From: Bathymodiolus brooksi
Taxonomy: Eukaryota > Mollusca > Bivalvia > Mytilida > Modiolidae
Length of the DNA: 64,000 nucleotides
Assembly (NCBI GenBank): GCA_963680875.1
Contig: OY804586.1
Coordinates: 56,578,203 to 56,642,202, forward strand
Direction: 5' to 3'
Under the pieces are notes generated by a model, which ran no database searches, was not told the origin of the DNA, and worked only from the letters and a program-made list of their open reading frames with translations. Within the stretch, counting starts at the first letter, position 1, and every line of letters starts with the position of its first letter. A program made the translations under genes and the position numbers. Shown here one piece after another: positions 34,888-46,330 of this stretch.

Positions 34888-37800
34888 CCAGAGGCTCTCA
34901 AGAGCCTGTATCGTTCACCTGGTAATAAAAAAAAACAATTGGTCCTATGTAAAAACTATGTCCTGCAGTGGTAGTCATCTTGGAATTACGATCAACATAA
35001 AAAACACAAAGTTTGTAAAGGACCTTCCAATGATTGATGCATAGTTTAGGTTCAATCAGTGCAATAGCTTCAGAGAAGAAGATATTTCTGTACTTTCCCG
35101 ATATGGTTCTGTGTTAATACTATGACCTGTGGTGGCAGCCATCTTGGATTTTCGATCAGCATAAAAATCAGAGGACCTTCCAATGATCATTCCTGGGCAG
35201 TTTGGTTTCAGAGAAGAGGCGTTTTGAAACATTTTTCCCATGGGGTCCAATGTTAAACAAGTCCTGCCGTAGCCGCCATTTTGAATTTCATATCAGAACA
35301 AAAAACGTAAAGTTTGTAGAAGACCATCCAATGAACATTCATGTACAGTTTGGCTTTAATCATATTTGTAGTTTCTGAGAAGAAGGCATTTGAACATTTT
35401 CCCATAGGGTCCAATGCTAATCTATGTCCTACGGTGGCGGCCATCTTGGATTTCCGATCGACATAAAAAACACAAATTTTGTAGAGGACCTTCCAATGAT
35501 CATTCCTGGGCAGTTTGGTTTCAATTGTCCAAGTGGTTTCAGAGAAGAAGCGTTTTGAAACATTTTCCCCATAGGGTCCAATGTTAAACTAAGTCCTGCC
35601 GTAGCCGCCATTTTGAATTTCATACCGGAACAAAAAACGTGAAGTTTGTAGAGGACCATCCAATGAACATTCATGTACAGTTTGGCTTTAATAATATTTG
35701 TAGTTTCTGAGAAGAAGGCATTTGCACATTTTCCCATAGGGTCCAATGTTAATCTATGTATTGCGGTGGCGGCCATCTTGGATTTCCGATCGACATAAAA
35801 AATAAAAGTTTTGTAGAGGACCTTCCAATGATCATTCCTGGGCAGTTTGGTTTCAATTGTCCAAGTGGTTTCAGAGAAGAAGCGTTTTGAAACATTTTTC
35901 CCATAGGGTCCAATGTTAAACTAAGTCCTGCCCTAGCCGCCATTTTGAATTTCATACCGGAACAAAAAACGTGAAGTTTGTTGAGGACCATCCAATGAAC
36001 ATTCATGTACAGTTTGGCTTTAATCATATTTGTAGTTTCTGAGAAGAAGGCATTTGAACATTTTCTCATAGGGTCCAATGTTAATCTATGTCCTGCAGTG
36101 GTGGCCATCTTGGATTTCAGATCGGCATAAAAAGCATAAAATTTGTAGAGGACCTTCCAATGATCATTCCTGGGCAGTTTTGTTTCAATTATCCAAGTGG
36201 TTTCAGAGAAGAAGCGTTTTGAAACATTTTTCCCATAGGGTCCAATGTTAAACTAAGTCCTGCCGTAGCTGCCATTTTGAATTTCATACCGGAACAAAAA
36301 ACCTAAAGTTTGTAGAGGACCATCTAATGAACATTCATGTACAGTTTGGCTTTAATCATATTTGTAGTTTCTGAGAAGAAGGCATTTGAATATTTTCCCA
36401 TAGGGTCCAATGTTAATCTATGCCCTGCGGTGGTGGCCATCTTGAATTTTCGATCGGCATAAAAATAACAGAAACTTTGTAGAGGACCTTCCAATGACCA
36501 TTCCTGGGCAGTTTGGTTTCTATTGTTCAAGTGGTTTCATAGAAGAAGCGTTATGAAACATTTTTCCCATAGGGTCCAATGTTAAACTAAGTCCTGCCGT
36601 AGCCGCCATTTTGAATTTCATATCGGAACAAAAAACGTGAAGTTTGTAGAGGACCATCCAATGAACATTCATGTACAGTTTGGCTTTAATAATATTTGTA
36701 GTTTCTGAGAAGAAGGCATTTGAACATTTTCCCATAGGGTCCAATGTTAATCTATGTATTACGGTGGTGGCCATCTTGGATTTCCGATCGGCATAAAAAA
36801 CATAAAATTTGTAGAGAACCTTCCAATGATCATTCCTGGGCAGTTGGGTTTCATCTGTCCTAGTGGTTTCAGAGAAGAAGCGTTTTGAAACATTTTCCCC
36901 ATAGGGTCCAATGTTAAACTAAGTCCTGCCATAGTCGCCATTTTGAATTTCATATCAGAACAAAAAACGTGAAGTTTGTAGAGGACCATCCAATGAACAT
37001 TCATGTACAGTTTGGCTTTAATAATATTTGTAGTTTCTGAGAAGAAGGCATTTGAACATTTTCCCATAGGGTCCAATGTTAATCTATGTATTACGGTGGT
37101 GGCCATTTTGGATTTCCGATCGGCATAAAAAACATAAAATTTGTAGAGAACCTTCCAATGATCATTCCTGGGCAGTTGGGTTTCATCTGTCCTAGTGGTT
37201 TCAGAGAAGAAGCGTTTTGAAACATTTTCCCCATAGGGTCCAATGTTAAACTAAGTCCTGCCATAGTCGCCATTTTGAATTTCATATCAGAACAAAAAAC
37301 GTGAAGTTTGTAGAGGACCATCCAATGAACATTCATGTACAGTTTGGCTTTAATAATATTTGTAGTTTCTGAGAAGAAGGCATTTGCACATTTTCCCATA
37401 GGGTCCAATGTTAATCTATGTATTGTGGTGGCGGCCATCTTGGATTTCCGATCGACATAAAAAACATAAACCTTGTAGAGGACCTTCCAATGATCATTCC
37501 TGGGCAGTTTGGTTTCAACTGTCCAAGTGGTTTCAGAGAAGAAGCGTTTTGAAACATTTTTCCCATAGTGTCCAATTTTAAACTAAGTCCTGCCGTAGCC
37601 GCCATTTTGAATTTCATACCGGAACAAAAAACGTAAAGTTTGTAGAGGACCATCTAATGAACATTCATGTACAGTTTGGCTTTAATCATATTTGTAGTTT
37701 CTGAGAAGAAGGCATTTGAATATTTTCCCATAGGGTCCAATGTTAATCTATGTCCTGCGGTGGCGGCCATCTTGGATCTCTGATCGGCATAAAAAACAGA

Positions 37801-38471
37801 AACTTTGTAGAGGACCTTCCAATGATCATTCCTGGGCAGTTTGGTTTCAACTGTTCAAGTGGTTTCAGAGAAGAAGCATTTTGAAACATTTTTCCCATAG
37901 GGTTCAATGTTAAACTAAGTCCTGCCGTAGCCGCCATTTGGAATTTCATATCGGAACAAAAAACCTTAAGATTGTAGAAGACCATCCAATGAACATTCAT
38001 GTACAGTTTGGCTTTAATCATATTTGTAGTTTCTGAGAAGAAGGCATTTGAACATTTTCCATAGGGTCCAATGTTAATCTATGTCCTGCGATGGCGGCCA
38101 TCTTGGATTTCCAATCGGCATAAAAAACAGAAACTTGGTAAAGGACATTCCAATGATCATTCATTTACAGTTTGGGTTCAGTCAGTTCATTAGTTTCAGA
38201 GAAGAAGATCTTTGAAATTTCAGCCAATCAGAGCATATTATTGGCCCTGGCAGCCATATTGAATATCCGACTGGAACGAAAAACAGTAACTTTGTAGAGG
38301 ACCATCCAAGGAACATTCCTGCTAAGTTTGGTTCCGATCGGCCCAGTGGTTTCAGAGAAGAAGCTTGAAATGTGAAAAGTTTACAGACGACAGACAACAG
38401 ACGACGGACGACGGACGCCAAGTGATGGCAATAGTTCACCTGGACCTTTGCCTTTGGTCCAGGTGAACTAA
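34888..38471 (+). mobile_element. Hairpin-ended element, family 1, nested copy
   Basis: Starts CCAGAGGCTCTCAAGAGCCT (a 6-bp-stem hairpin) and ends with a hairpin of AGTTCACCTGGACC and GGTCCAGGTGAACT, then CTAA. The host text 'gattaaa' + 'atatgaaaacgttaacgg' matches the uninterrupted repeat of the same host module at 39650-39672, so insertion left no duplication. Confidence 0.87.
35100..38130 (+). repeat. 332-bp (2 x 166) tandem core of the nested element
   Basis: About nine dimers alternate 'ccgatcggcataaaaaac' ... 'tccaatgatcattcctgggc' with 'tcataccggaacaaaaaacg' ... 'tccaatgaacattcatgtac', each half ending in 'cccatagggtccaatgtta'. Units near 36759 and 37091 are almost identical. Minus-strand frames of ~115 codons recur but 332 is not a multiple of three and they shift frame each unit. 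Confidence 0.9.
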
Positions 38472-38544
38472 ATATGAAAACGTTAACGGATGGACGACGG
38501 ACAATGGCAATACCTCACATGGCCCTTTGGGTCAGGTGAGCTAA

Positions 38545-39260
38545 AAAATGATGAAAAAAGGGCAATAACTCCTAGACGGGTAATCAGATTTACTTCAAAA
38601 TTGCAGGGCATGTAGATCTTGACAAGCTGAACATGTTTTCCGTTTACACTCAACATCTATCTCTTATAGTTTTTGAAATAAAGGATGAAAAGTATTAACA
38701 TTTTAAAAATTTGATGAAAAAAGGGCAATAACTTCAAGATGGGTAATCAAATTTACTTTAAAATTGCAGGCTAGCTTGATCTTGACATGCTGCACATGTT
38801 TGCTGTTAAACTTTACATCTATCTCTTATAGTTTTTGAAATAAAGGACAAAAGGTATTAACATTTTGAAAATTTGGCGAAAAAAAGGGCAATAACTCCAA
38901 ATTGGGTACTCAGATTAACTTCAAAATTACAGGGTAGGTAGATCTTAATATGCTGCACATGTTTGCAATTTAAACTTAACCTTTATCTCTAATAGTTTTT
39001 GAAATATCAGACAATAATGTTTAAATTTAAAAAAAAAATTATGAAAAAAAGGGCAATAACTCCTAGACGGGTATTCAGATTTACTTCAAAATTGCAGGGC
39101 ATGTAGATCTTGACATGCTGCACATGTTTGCTGTTTAAACTTAACGTCTATCTCTTATAGTTTTTGAAATAAAAAACGAAAAGTATTAAAATTTTGAAAA
39201 TTTGACGAAAAAAGGGCAATAACTCCAAGATAGGTAATCAGATTTTCTTCAAAATTTCAG
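38545..39260 (+). repeat. ~163-bp tandem module, about 4.5 copies
   Basis: Units start 'gaaaaaagggcaataactcc' near 38551, 38714, 38878, 39045 and 39206, with 'catctatctcttatagtttt'. It lies between the two 3' ends of the composite element. Confidence 0.85.
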
Positions 39261-39739
39261 GGTAGTTAGATCTTCCTGTGCTGATCATTTTTATCCATGT
39301 CAGATTTCTGATATTATTAACGGTTTTTGAGTTGTTACCAAAAACGTGCAATTTTACCCTATGTTCTATTTTTAGTAACAGCGGCCATGTTTGTTGGCCG
39401 AATGGAATTATATGAAGAAGTTTTATAGAGGATCTTACATAGATGCTTCCTGCCAAGTTTGGCTCCATTTGGCCCAGCAGTTTCAGAGGAGAAGATTTTT
39501 TTAACATTAGCCAATCAGAAACAAGAATTGCCCTTGGCGGCCATATTTGTTGGCGGAATGGGACGAAATGAAGAAACTTTATAGAGGACCTTATATAGAT
39601 GCTTTCTGCCAAGTTTGGTTCCATTTGGTCCAGTTGTTTCAGAGGAGTAGATTAAAATATGAAAAGTTAACGGACGGACGACGGACGGATGCCAAGTGAT
39701 GGCAATACCTCACATGACCCTTTGGGTCAGGTGAGCTAA

Positions 39740-41920
39740 AAATTGGCGGCCAATCTCATTGTTGAATACAGTATATAAGATAGGGTCTGGGGTGATAGCA
39801 AATAGAATTAAAAAAGTTCTCCCCACATTAATTAATAATGATCAGACTGGTTTTATTGCAGGTAGGTACATAGGGGAAAATATTAGGCTTTTGTTTGATA
39901 TAATGGAATATGCAGAGGAGAATGATATACCTGGTTTATTTTTGTTAATAGATTTTGAGAAGGCTTTTGACTCAATATCATGGAACTTTCTTAATAACAT
40001 TTTAAAATTTTCCAATTTTGGGGAATCTATTCAAAAATGGGTTAAAACGTTTTATAACAACATTAAATCTGCAGTCAATCAGGGAGGGAATTTATCTGAG
40101 TTTTTTCGTATAGAGAGAGGCTGTAGGCAAGGGGATCTGTTGTCCCCTTATTTATTCATACTATGTGCTGAAATAATGGCTATTAAAATAAGAGAAAACC
40201 CTAAAATAAAAGGAATTAAAGTCTTGCACTCAGAACATGAAATTCCTCAGTTCCCTGATGATACATCAGTAATTTTGGATGGATCAGAAGAATCATTAAA
40301 TGAAACACTTTTGGAATTGGAATGGTTCAAAAAGATATCGGGTCTTAAAATAAATTTCTCAAAAACACAAGTTATTTGGATAGGAAGCAAAAAATACAGC
40401 AGTAATAGACTATGTGAAAACTGGAATCTCTCCTGGGGAAAAACTACGTTTACTGTTCTGGGAATAAATTTCGATGTTGATATTTCTAAAATTACAAAGA
40501 TCAATTATGAAAAATATTTAAAAAATATGAAAGGACTCTTTAAACAGTGGAACAAAAGAAATTTAACTCCTATAGGTAAGATTACTGTGGTTAAATCACT
40601 AATTCTGCCAGTACTTAACCATCTTTTTATTGCACTTCCAAACCCTAGTATAGAAATTATTAAAGATATTGAAGCTATGTTATATACATTTATTTGGAAA
40701 TCATCTGTTAATAGAGTGAAAAAGGATATCATGCAAAAGAAGTATCAAGAGGGGGGGGGGGGACTTGAGACGATTAATATACATTCTTTTATTTTGGCTT
40801 TGAAGTCCACATTGATCAGGAGACTTTTTTTCAACAATTGTAAATGGCAGAATATTTTTATGTCACCAATTGATATAAATAAACTATCATGTGGCGGTAG
40901 TGGATATATAGAACAAGTAATAGAAAGTGTAAAACATCAATTTTGGAAGGATGTATTATATGCTTAGAAATCTGTTACTGAAAAAAGACGAAAACAAAGA
41001 TTGGACAAACTTTGTTGCCAATACAGTTTGGTTGAATAAACAGGTAAACATTGACAAAAGAACTATCTTTTATCCAGAGTGGTTCAATAGGGGTGTAAAG
41101 TTTGTTAACGATTTTGTCAATGATGATGGTTCTTTTCTGACTTTAGATCAGTTTTCAAACAAATTTGGACTTTGTGTAAATTTTCTGCAATATAATGGGG
41201 TTATTAGTTCTTTACGACAAATGCTAAAATTATATCCATATGGAGACAAATCATCTAATCTACAGACTCCTTTTGTCCCATCATCTCTACAAAATATTTT
41301 TCGAAGTTCTAAAGGTTCAAAAGATATGTACACAATTCTAAATAAAAACAGTAGTGTTCCTACAGCTCAAAGAAAATGGAATACAGTTTTGGTTATTAAT
41401 TCAATTGAGTGGAAACAAATTTATATACTCTCATTTAAAGCTACAGCATGTACAAAATTACATTGGTTTCAATTTAGAATAAACCACAATATTCTGGCTA
41501 CTAATTATTTCCTGAAAAATTTTTAAATTATTGATGATGCAAATTGTAATTTTTGCCAAAAGGAAAATGAAACCATTGAACACATTTTTTGGGGTTGTGA
41601 AAATGTACAAAATCTGCCCGGGCAAGTAAATTCTTGGTTCGGTGACAAAGACATAAACCAAACATTTTTAAAGAAAACTCTAATTTTTGGGGATGTTGAT
41701 AAAGTATATAAAGATGATGTATACAATGCCATTTTACTAAACATAAAATACTATATATATACAAACAGATATCTGAAGAAAAAATTATCCTTTCATTCGC
41801 TTAAAGCCTGTTTGATAAATTTAAATAAAACTGAAAAAATGATTGCAGTCCGAAATCAAAGAATTGCCGAATTTCAATTACATTGGAATACTTTTGAAAA
41901 ACTGTTTGAGGATTGTTGAC
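39740..41920 (+). pseudogene. LINE ORF2, 3' part: reverse transcriptase and C-terminal zinc knuckle
   Basis: Resumes with NWRPISLLN and RT motifs DQTGFIAGRYIGENI, LLIDFEKAFDSISW and RGCRQGDLLSPYLFIL. The catalytic box reads QFPDDTS where the group has F/Y-A-D-D, so A to P (one base, near 40254) should disable it. KISGLKINFSKTQ follows. The frame breaks near 40950-40990, continues, meets TAA at 41524-41526, and then stays open to TGA at 41918-41920. The last part has CNFC...HIFWGC, the CCHC knuckle usual at the end of L1-like ORF2. A G11 run sits at about 40750-40760. Confidence 0.88.
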
Positions 41921-42065
41921 ATAGTTGTTATTCTTATGTAAATTCCCTTTCCATAGAGACACCACTAAATACTAACTGATATAGTCTATCTAAATATACT
42001 TTTCTTGTTTATATTTACTATACTATAGTATACTTTATAGTATACTCATTACGGGATAATTAAAA
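41921..42065 (+). other. LINE 3' UTR, first part
   Basis: AT-rich text with a tatactatagtatactttatagtatact palindromic run near 42017-42045, cut by the next element. Confidence 0.6.
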
Positions 42066-43878
42066 CTAGAGGCTCAGATGAGCCTGTATCGCTCACCTGA
42101 CATAAATAAGTCCTCTTAAGAATGTCTGCATGCTGAATACATCTAAGTTACTATTCAAATCCCATACTGCCATAGGGTTCTATGTTAAAACTATGTCTGC
42201 TCATGGCAGCCATCTTGGATGGAGGTCGTGGTCACCGGACACAATTTTGAAAGTATACTACCCAAGGACCATCCATGCCATGCTTGCTTTAAATTGGCTT
42301 ACTGGTTTCAGAAGAGAAGACTCTTAAACAATTTTCCCATAGGGTCCTATGTTAAAACTATGTCTGCTGACGGTGGCCATTTTGAACCGAGATCGGGATC
42401 CCTGAACACAATTTTGGAAGTTGACCACCTAAGGACCATCGATGACATGTTTGCTATATTGGCTTACTAGTTTCAGAGGAGAAGATTTTAAAACATTTTT
42501 TCCCATAGGGTCCTATGTTAAAACTACAGAATGTCTGCTGAAGGTGGCCATCTTGGATGGAGGTCAGGGTCACTGGACACAATTTTGAAAATTGACCACT
42601 TAAGGACCATCCATGCCATGTTTGCTTTAAATTGGCTTACTGGTTTCAGAGAAGAAGATTTTTAAATATATTTCCCATAGGGTCCTATGTTAAAACTATG
42701 TTCGCTGATGGTTGCCATCTTGGATGGAGGTCGGGGTCACAGGACATAATTTTGAAAGTTGACCACCTAAGGACCATTCATCCCATGTTTGCTTTAAACT
42801 GACTTACTGGTTTCAGAGGAGAAGACTTTTAAACATTTGTTCCATAGGGTCCTATGTTAAAATTAAGTCGAGTCATGGTGGCCATCTTGAATTTCCGATC
42901 AGCAAACGATTCACAAGTTTAGTACAGGACCACCCAATGATCATTCCTGCAAAGCCACAATTCATTTGGCTTAGTGGTTTCTAACAAGAAGATTTTTAAA
43001 ATTTCGACCAATCAGAACACATTATAGGCCCTGGCAGCCATGTTGGATTTCCGATCAGCACCAAAAACAAAAATCTTGTATATGACCATCCAATGAACAT
43101 TTCTGCCAAGTTTGTTTCAAATCTGTTTTGTTGTTTCAGAAAAAAAGATGAAAATGTGAAATTCCCATAGGGTCCAATGTTAAACTAAGTCGAGTCATGG
43201 CGGCAATCTTGAATTTCCGATCGGCAAACGATTCACAATTTTAGTACAGGACCACCCAATGATCATTCCTGCAAAGCCACAATTCATTTGGCTTAGTGGT
43301 TTCTAACGAGAAGATTTTTAAAATTTCGACCAATCAGAACACATTATGGGCCCTGGCAGCCATGTTGGATTTCCGATCAGCGCCAAAAACAAAAATCTTG
43401 TATATGACCATCCAATGAACATTTCTGCCAAGTTTGGTTCAAATCTGTTTTGTGGTTTCAGAAAAAAAGATGAAAATGTGAAATTCCCATAGGGTCCAAT
43501 GTTAAACTAAGTCGAGTCATGGCGGCCATCTTGAATTTCCGATCGGCAAACGATTCACAATTTTAGTACAGGACCACCCAATGATCATTCCTGCAAAGTC
43601 ACAATTCAATTGACTTAGTGGTTTCTGACAAGAAGATTTTTAAAATTTCAGCCAATGAGAACACATTATGGACCCTGGCAGCCATGTTGGATTTCAAATC
43701 AGCACCAAAAACACAAATCTGGTAGAGGACCATCCAGTGAACATTTCTGGCAAGTTTGGCTGATTTCTGTTCAGCGGTTTCAGAGAAGAAGATTTAAATG
43801 TGAAAAGCTAACGGACGGACGGACGACGGACGCTTACCCATGACAAAAGCTCACATGGCCAATGGCCAGGTGAGCTAA
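42066..43878 (+). mobile_element. Hairpin-ended element, family 1, in the LINE 3' UTR
   Basis: Starts CTAGAGGCTCAGATGAGCCT (5' hairpin) and ends GGCCAGGTGAGCTAA. The core has about ten units of ~165 bp in two types; the 42.85-43.6 kb part is a higher-order repeat of about 350 bp. ACGGACGGACGGACGACGG (about 43811) lies before the 3' hairpin (CACATGGCCaatGGCCAGGTG). Confidence 0.85.
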
Positions 43879-44331
43879 CAATATGAATGTTTGATCCATC
43901 CAAATAATACTTTTGTATAGTCCAATTGATTGTTTGCACCAGGCCAGACCATAAAAGTTTTATATATAAATGCCAATATAAAGTACAATCTCATCTTCTC
44001 AATGTCTTTTTTTTTTTTTTTCTTCTTTTTAAAAATACATTAAATTCTTATCTACTTTTTTTCCTAATTTTACAAAAAAATATTTATCACATATATCAAT
44101 AGTAAACAATTTTAAACTCTGCAAAATACCTCTTTTCTCATTTTTTATATTCTAAAAAAAAAAAAACAAACCTCCACTGCAATATACATTTGATTATATA
44201 TTGGAAAAGATTGTAAGAAGATTTAATTGTACTTTACTATATAGATTGTATGATGTTTTATATGTTATTATATTATTGTACTCTATTCTGTATTGATGTA
44301 TTTTGCAGTTGAGAAAAAAAAAAAAAAAAAA
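43879..44331 (+). other. LINE 3' UTR, second part, and poly(A)
   Basis: Unique AT-rich sequence ending ttttgcagttgag then A18. The 10-bp target duplication follows at once. Confidence 0.8.
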
Positions 44332-45042
44332 TCTAGTAATTTTCTATCCCTTATCCCCTTGTACGCCTTTTAAAAATGTTTTTCAGCACACTTTCATTCC
44401 TGTGAACAACTGCGGTAGGGCCCCGTCAAAATATGTAAATAAATTAACCATAGGTTTTTATTTTTGGATACCGGAAGTTAAGCAATATGGACGGAGCTAA
44501 GCAACAAGACAGTACGCCCCAGAATGATTCGAACCTGGGTTTTAAATGGATAAAACAAATCGCACAAAATATTGTGTAGTCATATATTCATAATACATAA
44601 TGATCATACTTACATTACTGAAGATTACACTAAATTGTGTTTGAACATAATTTGTAATCGGTCATTTCTTTTATTTTGAAATGATGTCAGATTTGTTCCG
44701 GTCCGAGTTTTACACAAGGATGAAAAGATATTGGGGCGAAAACATATCTATTTGCCACATGCGCAAACTGCTATTTACGATTCTAAGGTAAAGTTATTTT
44801 TAAAACAGGGAATATCCCATCAACTTGGTCGTGACGCAGTTGTTCGATTTGAATGCGAGAATTCAGCAATTGACGTGATCATTAATTTTTTATGAAAAAT
44901 ATTATACAAGCCTATCGACCATCGTACTTGTGGTCTTCACCACCGCTAATTTTGGGGGGTTCAGTAATTTCTGCCGGTACTATACACGATCTCAGACGGG
45001 TAAAAGTACCGGGTACCGGCCCACTTTGAAACCCCTGTGATC

Positions 45043-45838
45043 ATATATTGTATACATGCTACCATGGAAAGTTGTGGCTAATATTAACTTAATAACATAG
45101 TTCTTTACGTTTACACCAAAACAAACTGCATCTGAATAAAAATAAAAAATGGTGTATCATTGCTATTTTCAGACAGAAGCATGTAAAATTAAACTTTGAC
45201 AAAACTTTTGGCGCCGTGATTGGGAAACTCATGCGCCATGCGCAATTTGTGCATATTCGTTGAAAATGGCACAATTAGATGTGTAACCAACGCACCCTAG
45301 TGCACATAGCTTTTCGCCGCACGCTTTGTCACTCTGATAACTCCCCGTAGATTTTCTGTAGTTTTGTCCGAACTGTTTCCTTACTGTCATTGTCTATGAA
45401 CATATTGTTTGTTATCAGTGGGAACCAGTTCATATCTGTTCTGTAGGGTATCCCTTATCGTTTTCTCGTACCGATAGCGTCAGAGGAGTTCCAAGTGTTT
45501 CGATAAAACTAAAAACTGAAACCCAATAATTGGTTCTAAAGGACGTTATTTACTACTTCAATAAAAAATAATACTTTATTTAGACATGTTTTTCTTAATT
45601 GTATGTCAATCGATTACAAAGGATATAGTTTATTACATGAAAAATCAAAAACCAGTTTGTAAATCAAATCAATTAAAACTATTTTTGGCCACTACGGTTC
45701 TGTATTGATTTTGGGTCTTTTGTTGTAATAAATAAATAAAGTTTTATTTAAAGTCGATATATATCATAACATACATAAAAACACAAGCTCTACAGAGCTT
45801 TTCAAATCGACTAAATTGTTGTACCAATTTTTGTTATC
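45043..45838. other. Non-coding stretch between satellite stub and hAT relic
   Basis: A short satellite remainder (to about 45060), then AT-rich DNA. 45170-45214 matches 54384-54428, the start of the homology with the later segmental copies. Confidence 0.5.
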
Positions 45839-46240
45839 ATGCCACCAAAGAAACGTATTTTTGCCCCAAAAGGCCAAAAAACTTGTTTTCTTTTATAAAT
45901 CACAAAAAGGATAGCAATAATAATAATGCTCATAGTCACATTGATATGGAAATAGGAAATGAGTCTCAGAATTCCGTCACTGATGACGCTACGGACATGG
46001 AAAGTACATCAACTGTCAATGATATGTCTGTGTCTGCCACTCTACACTGCAGACAGTGAACGTACCTTTTCTATCCAGAATCAGATTCTCACAACAAAGC
46101 GCAACAGACTTAGTCCTGAGATCTCTGATAAGCTGATTAGAGTTAAAATACATGGACAAGGTTTAAAAGAAGAAAACTTCCAGGAGATTCTTGAAAAGTG
46201 GCGAAAAAACAAAGTCAGGAAGTTGAAATTCAAAACATAA
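45839..46240 (+). pseudogene. hAT transposase relic, internally deleted
   Basis: ATG at 45839 gives MPPKKRIFAPKGQK; a shift near 45885 moves reading to a Ser/Asp/Asn-rich stretch (NHKKDSNNNN ... DMESTSTVND) ending at a stop near 46059. In another frame, TADSERTFSIQNQILTTKRN and RLSPEISDKLIRVK, the C-terminal hAT dimerisation region, run to a stop at 46240. The central DDE-bearing part is absent, so N and C ends are joined by a deletion. A CTAATTTTCATCCCTG at about 46873-46888 may be its right inverted repeat; no good left partner was found. Confidence 0.65.
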
Positions 46241-46330
46241 ACTTGTTTAAACTTGATTACTACAACTCCTGGTTTTATATCAGAGATCTCAGGACTTAGT
46301 CTGCTCTGTGGAGTGACAGACACAGACCTA
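46019..46330. repeat. Inverted duplication of hAT coding fragments
   Basis: 25 bp at 46106-46130 (agacttagtcctgagatctc...) reappear exactly inverted at 46278-46302, and a second piece at about 46019-46046 is inverted at about 46303-46330. The order fits an inverted copy with its own internal deletion. Confidence 0.8.

Larger units (their letters stand above)
34516..39739 (+). mobile_element. Hairpin-ended element, family 1, composite copy in LINE ORF2
   Basis: Starts CTAGAGGCTC (34516) with a 5' hairpin and the GAGCCTGTATCGCTCACCTG signature; ends GGTCAGGTGAGCTAA (39739) after a hairpin. Removing it joins ttttctaaa to aaattgg and restores the LINE frame (…FLKNWRP…) with no target duplication. 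It contains a nested second copy (34888-38471) and two 3' ends, at 38543 and 39739, separated by a different tandem module. Confidence 0.85.
30163..44331 (+). mobile_element. Full-length L1/Tx1-like LINE, interrupted twice
   Basis: The element is bounded by 10-bp target duplications TCTAGTAATT (30153-30162 and 44332-44341) and ends in an 18-A tail (44314-44331). It contains ORF1, ORF2 with endonuclease and reverse transcriptase, and a 3' UTR. Two hairpin-ended elements (34516-39739 and 42066-43878) add about 7.0 kb; the LINE itself is about 7.1 kb. It is dead: one frameshift in an A7 run, another near 40.95-40.99 kb, a TAA at 41524-41526, and a proline in the catalytic RT motif. Confidence 0.92.
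29342..45037. mobile_element. TIR element (hAT-like ends) carrying a LINE insertion
   Basis: The left end CAGGGGTTTCAAAG (29342-29355) and right end CTTTGAAACCCCTG (45024-45037) are perfect 14-bp inverted repeats. Both sides carry TGATC (29337-29341 and 45038-45042), and joining the flanks restores satellite text 'gctgatcatatattgta'. Without the LINE the element is about 1.5 kb and shows no transposase, so it is non-autonomous. CAGGGG-type ends suggest hAT, but hAT elements usually make 8-bp duplications, so the superfamily is uncertain. Confidence 0.82.

Noticed and set aside
35429..37438. Recurring ~115-codon minus-strand frames (MAATAIHRLTLDPMGK type)
   Set aside because: They follow the 332-bp repeat, change frame each unit because 332 is not a multiple of three, and lie inside a transposable element core.
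34516..39739. 5-bp target duplication CTAAA around the composite element
   Set aside because: It would put the LINE frame out by one, while treating CTAA as the element end restores the frame and agrees with the other empty sites.
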